NCBI GenBank assembly: GCA_001873625.1
Contig: MNZN01000003.1
Coordinates: 1-64,000, forward strand
DNA: 64,000 nucleotides
DNA from: Candidatus Saccharibacteria bacterium CG2_30_41_52
Lineage (GTDB): Bacteria > Patescibacteriota > Saccharimonadia > Saccharimonadales > Saccharimonadaceae
Direction of reading: 5' to 3'
Below, piece by piece: positions 45,443-55,386 of this stretch (position 1 is the stretch's first letter; the number at the start of each line of letters is the position of its first letter). Below the pieces are notes generated by a model. That model saw nothing but the letters and a program-made list of their open reading frames with translations, was not told where the DNA came from and searched no databases. A program made the translations under genes and the position numbers.

Positions 45443-46323
45443 TATTTAGCCCTTTCATAAAACTTCATAAACACATCTTCTAATGATGCGTGCGTTATTT
45501 CAAAATCAACCACATTATGTTTCGCTAGCGCTCGCAGCAACGGGTTCAAATTGCCTCCAGCTGTAATTAACAAACCGTTAGCCACTTGTTCGACAGTTTC
45601 GACACCCTCAACCTGAAAGTCAGATGGTTTAAATTTGTCGTTAAAATGAACTTCAATTTTATGCATCTTTTTATCAGCCAACTCTTTGATGCTTTCAACT
45701 GCAACTAATTTTCCTTCTTTGATAATAGCAACACGATTACACAGTCGTTCAACTTCTGGTAAATTGTGTGACGAAATAAGGATTGTCGTTCCGCGATCGC
45801 GCATCTCTAGCAATACTTTATGAATTTCGTATTGCAATAACGGGTCCAGGCCAACAGTTGGCTCGTCCATTACTAACAATTCTGGCTCATTCATTAATGC
45901 CAAAATCAATCCTAGTTTTTGTTTATTACCCGAAGAAAGATGCCTAAATTTAGCATTTGGATTAAAATCAAAGCGTTCAATTAAGCTATCAACATTGACT
46001 GATTTTCCACGAACATTTTCGAAAAACCGGATATGATCCCAACCAGTCCATTTGTCATATAACTTCACATTTCCTGGCAGATAACCGATATGTTGCTTAG
46101 CGATGTCAGAATCTTTTGACATGTCATAACCGAACACCTTAATACTGCCGCTAGTGGGCCTATTGAACCCCATCATACAACGAATAGTCGTGCTTTTGCC
46201 AGCACCGTTTGGTCCCAAAAATCCAAAAACTTCGCCTTTTTCTACGTTGAAATCAATTCCATCGACGGCATGTAATTTACCAAAATATTTCTTTAAATCT
46301 TTGACTTGGATTATGTTAGCCAT
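45442..46323 (-). CDS. ABC transporter ATP-binding protein
   Basis: GFLGPNGAGKSTTIRCMMG, LSSGNKQKLGLILALMNEPELLVMDEPTVGLDPL. Confidence 0.95.
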   Translation of the reverse strand: MANIIQVKDLKKYFGKLHAVDGIDFNVEKGEVFGFLGPNGAGKSTTIRCMMGFNRPTSGSIKVFGYDMSKDSDIAKQHIGYLPGNVKLYDKWTGWDHIRFFENVRGKSVNVDSLIERFDFNPNAKFRHLSSGNKQKLGLILALMNEPELLVMDEPTVGLDPLLQYEIHKVLLEMRDRGTTILISSHNLPEVERLCNRVAIIKEGKLVAVESIKELADKKMHKIEVHFNDKFKPSDFQVEGVETVEQVANGLLITAGGNLNPLLRALAKHNVVDFEITHASLEDVFMKFYERAK

Positions 46324-46353
46324 ATTGTTTTATTATAATCTCAATGTTTATGT

Positions 46354-46959
46354 TTATGTAGTTTTACTGGGCATGTAACGAAAGACTGCCCATGTTACCA
46401 AAATGCCCAAACTCATTCCTGAGATAGCATCCAAAACAAAATGTTGTTTTGTGAACAGTGTTGAAATTACTATCAAAATTGCCATTGATACTGTGGCCCA
46501 TGAATACTTGCTTTTTCTTATAACAAAATACGTCGCTATCGATACCGACAAGGCTGAATGTAAACTTGGAAACCCTGCATATGGCAAATCATTGTTATAA
46601 ACAAATTGTAATATGTTAGAAAAAATATCATTTGAATTTATAATCTCACGAGGCACAACAGTCTGAAATGTTAAATAAACAAAAAACGCAATTAGATTAA
46701 TGATTATGAACGAATAAGCTAGCTGATGAAAATGGCGGTTTTTATACCACGCAAAGATTAGTGTGCCATATAACCAAGGTAAAAATGCCAGATAAGGAAT
46801 TACAAAAACAGGTAGGCGCGGAATTAGATCATCAATACCAATCTTGACGATATGGTTTATAGATTGAGGAACATTCAGCGCAACATACATGTATAGAATT
46901 ACAGATGTCAGAACTAATAAGATCGTATCAATTACCAATCGACGGCGAGTTCGTTGCAT
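46354..46959 (-). CDS. PAP2-family membrane phosphatase
   Basis: DLPYAGFPSLHSALSVSIATYFVIRKS ... ISTLFTKQHFVLDAISGMSLGI. Confidence 0.85.
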   Translation of the reverse strand: MQRTRRRLVIDTILLVLTSVILYMYVALNVPQSINHIVKIGIDDLIPRLPVFVIPYLAFLPWLYGTLIFAWYKNRHFHQLAYSFIIINLIAFFVYLTFQTVVPREIINSNDIFSNILQFVYNNDLPYAGFPSLHSALSVSIATYFVIRKSKYSWATVSMAILIVISTLFTKQHFVLDAISGMSLGILVTWAVFRYMPSKTT

Positions 46960-46963
46960 TATA

Positions 46964-49464
46964 TTACCCCCTTGATTCGATTCTATTATATATCCTTTTT
47001 ACGAAGTTTTTGATTGGTATAATTCCAAATACCGATAAAGCGCCTGTCGCTATTCCCAACCAAGCTTCAGTGTATGTCAACGGGCTAAAGTGGAACAATT
47101 CACGCAAAAAAGTAATATTGAAAATCAACATTAAAGATGCCGAGGTTATACATAATATTGTCACCATCGCCATATTCTCGCGATGTAGAATATTTGCTAT
47201 CGCTTGCTTGCCTGATAGCCCTAATATTAAAAATATATTAGCTACTACCAAAATCAGGAATGTCATTCCCCTAGCTTTGTCTTCGTCCCATCCCATATCC
47301 AGAAGTATTCTATACGATGCAATAACAATCAACGCGACTAAGAAGCCCTGTGCTAAACTTTCAATCACCATTCTAGTACTAAATATTGGTGCCGATAATT
47401 TTCGTGGCGGACGCTTCATAATGTCATGGCTTTCTTTTTCATTTTCAAAAATAATCGTGCAACTTGGATCAATCGCAAATTCCAAAAAAACAATGTGAGC
47501 TGGGATTAAAACCAATGGCCATCTAAAAAGAGCGGGGAGCAACGACAATAACGCGATAGGAATGTGAACTGAAATAATATATGACATAGCTTTTTGTAGA
47601 TTGTCATATATTCGACGCCCTAGCCGTATACCATGAACAATTGATGCAAAATTATCATCCAACAGAACTATCGTTGCAGCTTCTCGAGCCACATCTGTGC
47701 CCCTAGCGCCCATTGCTATGCCAACGTGCGCAGATTTTAGGGCTGGAGCATCGTTTACGCCGTCTCCAGTCATCGCAACTACCTCGCCCGCCTTCTTTAG
47801 CGTATTTACAATAATCAGCTTGTGCGTAGGCGTTACGCGGCTAAAGACCGATATAGTCTTGACAATTTCAATTCTTTCGCGTTCAGATAATTTTTCAAAC
47901 TCAGGACCCGTAATAGAACCTTCGCGTTTTAGTTCAATCTTCTTGGCAATATTTATCGCGGTTTCTGGATAGTCACCAGTAATCATAACGACTCGAATGC
48001 CGGCTTCAAGACACATTCTGACGGCTGGCAAGGCCTCTTTTCTGACCGGATCAGCCAATCCGACTAGACCCAAGAATTCAAATTTAAAATCATGACGATC
48101 GGTTGGAATATTATTTAGAACTTTAGCTTTTGCGATAGCTATCACGCGTAGACCTTGACCCGCCAATTGTTTAACTTTGGCTTCAAGTTCTTTTTTAGTT
48201 TTTTCATCAATATGACACAAATCAAAAACCGTCTCAGGAGCACCTTTTAATGCAATCCTTTTTGCCTGATTACGACTACCCCAAATATGAACAATTGATA
48301 GGGAAGTATCCTCGAGTGGATATTCTTTGATAATTCCCTGCTTTTCATAAATTTTTTCAACATCACCAAAAACCTGTTTACCATCTAAAATAAATGCTTC
48401 TTCCATTGGATCAAATGGGTTTTGTTGAGACGCCAAAACACCATACCTAACAACTTCGCTTGCGTCAATAAAATTATCGCTATATACATTACCGTCAGCA
48501 TCAATAATAATGGCAACCTTCATCCGATTTTCGGTAAGAGTTCCTGTTTTATCGACGCATAATACAGTTGCGCTACCTAGGGTTTCAATCGCATGCGCCC
48601 TACGAGCTAGAACGTTATTTTTTGCCAAACGCCAAGCGCCTAAAGTTAAAAATATAGTCAAAACTACAGGGAATTCTTCGGGCAAGATTGCAATAGCCAA
48701 GGTCAATCCAGCCAACAATCCCTGAACCAAATCACCTCTATTAATCAAAAAAATAAAAGTAAGAATAATTGATGCGCTAATTGCCAATATTGCAACAAAT
48801 TTAACAACTTTGTTTACTTCTTTTTGTAATAAAGTTTTCTCAGTTTTTATAGAATTAAGTGATGTGCCAATATGGCCAATTTCAGTATCCTTACCAATCC
48901 CAATAACTTCAGCATAGCCGTGCCCACTAACAACCAATGTGCCCGAAAATACACCATTCGTTTGGACATCAGATACGCGAATATGTTTTTCGACCGGCTC
49001 TGATTCGCCCGTCAATAACGATTCGTCAACTTTAAAATTTTCGGCTGATATCAATATGGCATCCGCCGGCACTCGACTGCCCTCGCACAAAAACATGATG
49101 TCACCAACAACTACTTCACGTCCAGGAATAGTTATTTTTTTACCATCACGAATAACATCAGGTATAGGACTCGACAGGTTTTTCAAAGCTTCTAATGATT
49201 TCTCTGTTTTAGATTCTTGATAAAACTCAATACCAAGTATCCCAATGAACGAAGCTAACAATAAAAACGCCTCGTTGCGATCGCCCAAAATAAAATAAAT
49301 ACCAACCGTTGCCAACAATAAAAATATCATCGGCTCAGTCAATAAGCCAAAGATTAGTTTTAAAAAATTTCGTTTATCTTTATTAGGTAATTCATTAAAA
49401 CCAAATTTTTTCGCCTGGCGGAGACCTCAGTATTTGAAAGACCCTCAAGTTTACTTGTATTCAT
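46964..49464 (-). CDS. Cation-transporting P-type ATPase; N-terminus is in a different frame (apparent frameshift at 49406-49411)
   Basis: MNTSKLEGLSNTEVSARRK || FGFNELPNKDKRNFLKLIFGLLTEPMIFLLLATVG...; VLCVDKTGTLTENRMK, MTGDGVNDAPALKSAHVGIAMG. Confidence 0.88.
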
Positions 49465-49496
49465 TTAGATATCTTACCACGACAACGGTTAAGGTT

Positions 49497-50447
49497 TTAG
49501 AATCGAGGGTCGTCTCTGATTAATACATGATCACGATAAATCCTAGCGGCATATTCTGGAGAAATCGGATTAATAATCACGCCAGTCCCCAGCTCTAACC
49601 CCGCCCATGTATTTGGACGTGGTGCAATTTTAATATGCATATGATAATCTTCGTCATAAACGGCGTTTTCAATAAAATAATTATAAGCTATGCCGTATTT
49701 ATCTAGTGTTCCCAAAACAATACGCATTGCTTTACCGATTGATTCTTTTTCGCTGTGCGTAAGTTCTGAAATCAAGCGGATATGACGTTTTGGAATCAAC
49801 CAAGCTCCGTAGGGAGAATCGCTGGCATATGGCGACAAAACAAACAAATTTTCATCTTGCCAAATAACGCGTGGTCGTTCAGATTCAAGTGCAATAATGT
49901 CACAATACGGACAAGTCGTATGTTCCAAACGATATTTTCCAAAAGCTCTAGCTTCGTTTTCGATTTTAATTGGCAAAATTGGCAAAGCATAAACCTGTGA
50001 ATGGGTATGAGTAACTGACGCTCCCGCTTTACCGCCTTCATTTTTAAATATGATTACGTGTTTAATGCCGTCCATACTTTTGAGAGCCGTGTAGCGATCA
50101 ATGTATGCATTAATAACTCGTACGATATGGTCAATAGAAAAATCATTAATATCCATTCCATGTCGACGAGTTTCAATAATAACTTCGGTTTGCCCATAGG
50201 CACTGACATTGGTTGGAGTTAAGGCTGCAAATTTATTAATAACCGAAACAATTTCCCATTCACCGTTGTATCCATTATCTTGATATGTAATCGTCTCGCC
50301 GTGAAAGTTTTCAGGACAAAAATGACAGATCTTGCCTGTTTCAATAGTCGTTGCAGCTTTTACTTCAAAAGGACGCTTTGCCCTATTCGGAGCGATAATG
50401 ACATAGTCGTCTTTGAAGTAATCCTTACGTATTTCTGGTTTGCTCAT
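49497..50447 (-). CDS. galT: Galactose-1-phosphate uridylyltransferase
   Basis: RAKRPFEV, CHFCPENF, HVIIFKNEGGKAGASVTHTHSQVYALP, FLSPYASDSPYGAWLIPKRHIRLISEL. Confidence 0.88.
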   Translation of the reverse strand: MSKPEIRKDYFKDDYVIIAPNRAKRPFEVKAATTIETGKICHFCPENFHGETITYQDNGYNGEWEIVSVINKFAALTPTNVSAYGQTEVIIETRRHGMDINDFSIDHIVRVINAYIDRYTALKSMDGIKHVIIFKNEGGKAGASVTHTHSQVYALPILPIKIENEARAFGKYRLEHTTCPYCDIIALESERPRVIWQDENLFVLSPYASDSPYGAWLIPKRHIRLISELTHSEKESIGKAMRIVLGTLDKYGIAYNYFIENAVYDEDYHMHIKIAPRPNTWAGLELGTGVIINPISPEYAARIYRDHVLIRDDPRF

Positions 50448-50546
50448 TCATCTTATAATAAAGCATATGGTTATATATTAGAAGCCACCAATAAAATATC
50501 GCCCAATAGTAAACGACTTTGGGCGATAAATTTTTATTAAAATTTA

Positions 50547-52055
50547 CTATTTTGCAAATTCAATTGCACGAGTTTCACGAATTACGTTCACTTTGATTGT
50601 TCCTGGATATTGCATTGTACTTTCAATCTTAATCGCGATATCGCGAGCAAGTTTGATCGCGCTTAAATCATCAATTGCTTGTGGGCTAACAATTACACGA
50701 ACTTCACGACCAGCACTAATTGCATAGGCCTTATCAATTCCGTTAAATCCTAGTGCAATGTTTTCCAAATCACGCATACGCTCAGTGAAATTCTCGGCAC
50801 TGATATTGCGAGCTCCGGGACGAGCAGCTGATAGTGCGTCACAAACACGAACTACCAATGCTTCTGGTGTTGTAGCTTCAACATCATCATGATGAGCCTC
50901 GATTGCGTGTGCAATCTCTTCGGACATACCGTACTTACGTGCGAATTCTCCAGAAAGATGGTGGTGTTTGCCTTCCATCTTATGCGTTACGGCTTTGCCA
51001 ACGTCATGAAGAATGGTAGCGATCTTTGTGATGCGAACATCCGCTCCAATTTCTTCAGCAATAAGCCCAGCCATATGAGTCATCTCGATACTGTGCCTAA
51101 GCACGTTTTGGCCATAACTGGTACGATATTTCAGCTCACCCAGTAAACGCAACATTTCTTTTGGAATACCAACAACTCCAACTTCACGAGCAGCGTCTTC
51201 GCCAGCACGATCAACCTCTTTGTTGATTTCTATTTCAGCCTTGGCAACAACTTCCTCTATGCGACCTGGATGAATACGGCCGTCTTTCATTAATAGTTCC
51301 AAACTCATACGAGCAATCTGACGACGAATCGGATCAAACGAACTTAAAACAATCATACCTGGAGTATCATCAACCAAAATATCGACGCCAGTTGCACGTT
51401 GCAAGGCTTGAATATTGCGGCCTTCTTTGCCTATAATTCGGCCCTTCATCTCGTCATCTGTCAGTTTAATAGCAGTTACAGTTCGCTCGGCGGCGACCGC
51501 AGACGACATACGCTCCATTGCAGTCACTAAAATTGTTTGGGCGGCGTCTTCGGCGGTCTCTTTGGCGTCATTTTGCAATTTATTAATTAGACCAACCATA
51601 TCTTGTTTGATATCGCGTTCGGTCATTTGCATCAATTTTTCGGCAGCATCGGTCTTGGATAGTTTAGAAATTTTTTCAAGTTTATCCTGCTGTTTAGTAC
51701 GAATATCGCGAATCTCGCCTTTAAGACTTTCAAGATCTCGCTCTTCGGCACGTAATTTTTCAGAACGTTTATCAAGCTCGTCAATTTTGCGATCGAGCGT
51801 TGTTTCACGATCGGCCAAACGATTCTCTGTCTTTTTCCATTCGTTTCGACGTTCGTTTTCCAGTTCTAAGACTTCATCCTTAGCTTTTAGGATAATGTCA
51901 CTGGCTTTGGTTTTCGCTGCAGCAATTTCTTTTTCAGCCTTTAATTTGCCGCCTGTTTGTTGACGTTTTTCATAGACGACTGTGCCGCCAACTCCAACAA
52001 GAACCGCGATTACGGCAATAATACCTTCTAACATAGTTATTCCTTTCCTCGCCAA
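50547..52055 (-). CDS. rny: Ribonuclease Y
   Basis: N-terminal TM plus coiled coil; KH GRIIGKEGRNIQALQRATGVDILVDDTP; HD ATILHDVGKAVTHKMEGKHHHLSGEFARKY. Confidence 0.95.
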   Translation of the reverse strand: MARKGITMLEGIIAVIAVLVGVGGTVVYEKRQQTGGKLKAEKEIAAAKTKASDIILKAKDEVLELENERRNEWKKTENRLADRETTLDRKIDELDKRSEKLRAEERDLESLKGEIRDIRTKQQDKLEKISKLSKTDAAEKLMQMTERDIKQDMVGLINKLQNDAKETAEDAAQTILVTAMERMSSAVAAERTVTAIKLTDDEMKGRIIGKEGRNIQALQRATGVDILVDDTPGMIVLSSFDPIRRQIARMSLELLMKDGRIHPGRIEEVVAKAEIEINKEVDRAGEDAAREVGVVGIPKEMLRLLGELKYRTSYGQNVLRHSIEMTHMAGLIAEEIGADVRITKIATILHDVGKAVTHKMEGKHHHLSGEFARKYGMSEEIAHAIEAHHDDVEATTPEALVVRVCDALSAARPGARNISAENFTERMRDLENIALGFNGIDKAYAISAGREVRVIVSPQAIDDLSAIKLARDIAIKIESTMQYPGTIKVNVIRETRAIEFAK

Positions 52056-52247
52056 GACCTCTCTGAGAATTTATACAGAGTATAAGAAATGCTTGTAGTA
52101 AAAGTTCAGTCAGCCTGTGCGTTGGTTTCAAAAATTATTCAGAGTCCTTAAAAATGGACTATATATATAGTAGCCTTTTTTATGTCAAGTCCGCAAGCTA
52201 ATTATAAATATTGTAATAAATACTCTTATTATTTTCTGCCTTCCCTC

Positions 52248-52467
52248 GTCCCAATAAACAATCGCCACTTAACTTACGTGTTAATAATAAACTAATTTGT
52301 TCTTGGCTGTCTGCGGAACGATCCTAAAGGAATCGCCTTCACGCCATTATATCTTTTGCAGGATTAAATCCTGCAAAAGATATAATGGGTTCAGGTAGTC
52401 CTCGACAATCCAGGACCAAATTAGTTTATTGTTACGGTAAGTTAACAGCCGATTTTATTATTGGGAC
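52248..52467. repeat. ~220-bp imperfect inverted repeat
   Basis: GTCCCAATAAACAATCG...AACTTACGTGTTAATAATAAACTAATTTGTTCTTGG pairs with CCAGGACCAAATTAGTTTATTGTTACGGTAAGTT...CGATTTTATTATTGGGAC; inner ccattatatcttttgcaggattaaatcctgcaaaagatataatgg. Confidence 0.85.
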
Positions 52468-52526
52468 TTGGTAAGGCTAGCTACTTACATTATCGCTAGC
52501 CAGCCTACATTCCAACGAATAAAAAA

Positions 52527-52655
52527 GGGCTTTTGAGTTGCCGCAAAAATGAAATCAACTAGACCATGCTATCCGAGTATGTTTGAGTGGTAACGAGTTA
52601 CGCAGGATACATAGTTTAGTTGATTTTATTTTTAGCGCGCGACGAGAGTCGGCCC
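52527..52655. repeat. Second large imperfect inverted repeat (~129 bp)
   Basis: gggcttttgagttgccgcaaaaatgaaatcaactagaccatgctatcc ... ggatacatagtttagttgattttatttttagcgcgcgacgagagtcggccc. Confidence 0.75.
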
Positions 52656-52700
52656 TTGTTTATTTGGTGGGATGGATGGTGGTATTGATAACAATATTTT

Positions 52701-53087
52701 TTATTTTTTTGAAACCGTAATATGAGCTTCACTACCATAGAACGGTAGGACTATTCTTTCATTTACGCCAGCGTTCAATTTTGACATTACTTCGTCTTGC
52801 CAGTCGTCATTACGCCCACCAACAATCGGAATATTTTGAGCATCAGCTATCGTATTCATAACCGTCAAACCAATCCGTAAACCAGTAAAACTTCCTGGAC
52901 CTTCAAAAACACCAATCGCCGATATATCAGACCAGGTCTTGTTGTTTTCGCCAAGTATTTTGTTCAAATATCCAAGCAACCCCTTGGCTAATGTTCTATC
53001 CGCCTGCCATTGATTTTCTTGGCGCCAACCACCGTCGAACAAACTGATTTTACAAACTGGCGTACTGGTGTCTAAAAATACAATCAT
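52701..53087 (-). CDS. tsaB: TsaB-like t6A biosynthesis protein (short)
   Basis: MIVFLDTSTPVCKISLFDG...WSDISAIGVFEGPGSFTGLRIGLTVMNTIADAQNIPIVG. Confidence 0.8.
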   Translation of the reverse strand: MIVFLDTSTPVCKISLFDGGWRQENQWQADRTLAKGLLGYLNKILGENNKTWSDISAIGVFEGPGSFTGLRIGLTVMNTIADAQNIPIVGGRNDDWQDEVMSKLNAGVNERIVLPFYGSEAHITVSKK

Positions 53088-53542
53088 TCTGTTATTTTTT
53101 CCATAAGTTTTTGACTAATTTCACCACTTGATTTTATATCAAGTTTTCGTGAATATTCTGAGATGGCAGATATATTAATAGTTAATCTATCGATTGGCAG
53201 AATACCAGCAACCGCTCCGCCCCATTCTATAACTGTAACAATATTTTTATCATCGATTACTTCTTGCAATTCATTCGCCATAATACCAGCGTCATTTAGT
53301 CGATAAAAATCATAATGTGAAAGTATAATACCATCCCTACCGTTATATACACGGTTGATCGTGAAACTAGGGCTTTGGACGTTTTCGTCTATCCCTAAAC
53401 CAACAGCAATACCTTTGACGAGTGTTGTTTTTCCTGCACCAACATCACCAATTAATTCGATGATTTCGCCGCCACAAAGCAAAGTTCCAATAGCCTTGCC
53501 TAGGTCCTTCATTTTGTCCTTGTTTTTTACATCTATAAACAT
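53084..53542 (-). CDS. tsaE: t6A biosynthesis ATPase TsaE
   Basis: LCGGEIIELIGDVGAGKTTLVKGIAVGLGIDENVQSPSFTINRVYNGRDGIILSHYDFYRL. Confidence 0.9.
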   Translation of the reverse strand: MFIDVKNKDKMKDLGKAIGTLLCGGEIIELIGDVGAGKTTLVKGIAVGLGIDENVQSPSFTINRVYNGRDGIILSHYDFYRLNDAGIMANELQEVIDDKNIVTVIEWGGAVAGILPIDRLTINISAISEYSRKLDIKSSGEISQKLMEKITE

Positions 53543-53603
53543 ATAAAAATATTATATCATCTAGCACTTTTTTACTCTGTAGATTACAATAGGCACAAGC
53601 AGT

Positions 53604-55385
53604 ATGCGTATAACCGATGCCACAATGGAAAAGTTGCTTGTTCGCAGTGGTGTAATCACTGCCGAGCAAATTGACGCCCTGAAAGATGAGGCGGTTCGTT
53701 CAAAGCACTCCATGCAAGATATGGCAATGTCAAACGAACTAATCGATGACAAAACATTAGCCAGAGCTTTTGCCGATTATGCACAAATACCCTACATTGA
53801 ATTAAATCCACACGACCTAAATCTCGATATTCTTAATAAAATTCCTGATCGTATCGCCCGACAATACAACGCAGTATTATTCAAGGTTGACCCAGATGGT
53901 TTATGCCATTTGGCAATGGACGACCCTGATGATGTTCAGGCTATTAGCTTTATCGAGAAAGAAATTGGCACAAATACTAAAATCTACGTCGCAACTCATG
54001 AAAACATTTTGGCAGCCCTAGAAGCTTATCGTGGCGACGTCAGCAACGAGTTAAACGAAGTTATTGATATTCAACGAGCTGATAATAACGAAAACGACTC
54101 GATTACTAGCGAAGAAGTTGCTGAAGATTCGCCTATCGCAAAAACAATCAACCTGCTGTTGGAATACGCCATTCGTTCACACGCCAGCGATATTCACATT
54201 GAACCTCGCGAAGGTTTTGTTCAAATTAGATACCGAATCGACGGAATATTAAAAGAAGTAAACCGTTTACCTCGCAACGTTCTAAACGCACTAACCAGCC
54301 GTGTCAAAATTTTGTCCAATCTAAAAATTGATGAACGACGTGTCCCTCAAGATGGAAGATTCAAGATCAAAGTAGGCGGCAAACAATATGCTCTTCGTGT
54401 CAGCACATTGCCTGTAGCAGACGGTGAAAAAACCGTCATGCGTATTTTGGATGAATCTAACCAAGCCGTATCCCTAGAATCACTTGGATATTGGGGCAAA
54501 TCTTTAGCCACTATCAACGAATCATTAACCGAAGCAAATGGTATGATTTTGATAACAGGTCCTACTGGTAGCGGTAAGTCAACTAGCTTATTTAGTATCC
54601 TAACTATTCTTAACAACCCAGACGTTAACATTTCAACCGTCGAAGACCCAGTTGAGTATAAAATCGTTGGCGTCAACCAAACCCAGACTAACTCCAAAGC
54701 CGGAATGACCTTTGCCAATGGGCTTCGCGCACTTCTCCGTCAAGACCCAGACATTATTATGATCGGTGAGATCCGCGATAGTGAAACAGCCGATTTGGGC
54801 GTTCAAGCTGCCCTAACTGGACACTTGGTGTTTAGTACCCTTCACACCAATGACGCCGCAACTTGTTTGCCACGTCTGCTCGACATGGGCATTGAGCCAT
54901 TCCTTATCGCCAGTATCGTTCGTGCTGTAGTCGGTCAGCGACTTGTCCGTAAAGTTCGTCACGAATCCAGAATAAGCTATAAACCAACTGCCGAAGAACA
55001 AGAAATGATAGTCAAAATGTTTAACCTAAAACCAGGTCAAGACTTTAGCTATATCCATAATCTAGAAAAAGCAGCAGCAGCCGAAGGTTTAGGTGGTGAT
55101 ACTCCACTTTCAACCGACGAACATGGGATTAATGTCTTGTATCACAATAACCCAGATGACAATGCCGATGGTTCTATGGCTGGCTACAGAGGACGAATGG
55201 GTATTTATGAAGTTCTTAATAATTCAGTTCCTATGCAGCAGCTGATTGTATCGAATGCAACCAGTAACCAACTTCGAGAACAAGCGATTGCCGAGGGCAT
55301 GGTTACAATGCAAACTGATGGTTTAATTAAAGTTCTTCGTGGCGAAACAACCCTCGAAGAAGTCATTAGGGTAACTAAAGAATAA
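53604..55385 (+). CDS. pilB: Type IV pilus assembly ATPase PilB/GspE
   Basis: ASDIHIEPREGFVQIRYRIDGIL, LITGPTGSGKSTSLFSILTIL, LRQDPDIIMIGEIRDSETADLGVQAALTGHLVFSTLHTNDA. Confidence 0.95.
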   Translation: MRITDATMEKLLVRSGVITAEQIDALKDEAVRSKHSMQDMAMSNELIDDKTLARAFADYAQIPYIELNPHDLNLDILNKIPDRIARQYNAVLFKVDPDGLCHLAMDDPDDVQAISFIEKEIGTNTKIYVATHENILAALEAYRGDVSNELNEVIDIQRADNNENDSITSEEVAEDSPIAKTINLLLEYAIRSHASDIHIEPREGFVQIRYRIDGILKEVNRLPRNVLNALTSRVKILSNLKIDERRVPQDGRFKIKVGGKQYALRVSTLPVADGEKTVMRILDESNQAVSLESLGYWGKSLATINESLTEANGMILITGPTGSGKSTSLFSILTILNNPDVNISTVEDPVEYKIVGVNQTQTNSKAGMTFANGLRALLRQDPDIIMIGEIRDSETADLGVQAALTGHLVFSTLHTNDAATCLPRLLDMGIEPFLIASIVRAVVGQRLVRKVRHESRISYKPTAEEQEMIVKMFNLKPGQDFSYIHNLEKAAAAEGLGGDTPLSTDEHGINVLYHNNPDDNADGSMAGYRGRMGIYEVLNNSVPMQQLIVSNATSNQLREQAIAEGMVTMQTDGLIKVLRGETTLEEVIRVTKE

Positions 55386-55386
55386 T

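Noticed and set aside
46905-47498. 197-aa plus-strand ORF
   Set aside because: Antisense to the P-type ATPase C-terminus; no RBS or domain.
51415-51963. 182-aa plus-strand Ser-rich ORF
   Set aside because: Antisense shadow of the rny coiled-coil coding region.
52248-52655. tmRNA or RNase P RNA in the structured gap
   Set aside because: I could not find the tRNA-like ends or tag ORF of tmRNA, nor RNase P signature GAGGAAAGUC/ACAGAAA on either strand; left as unassigned structure.
52701-53087. TsaB (128 aa) as a truncated pseudogene
   Set aside because: Shorter than typical TsaB but contiguous with tsaE and with the conserved GPGSFTGLRIG motif; short forms may be normal in reduced genomes.
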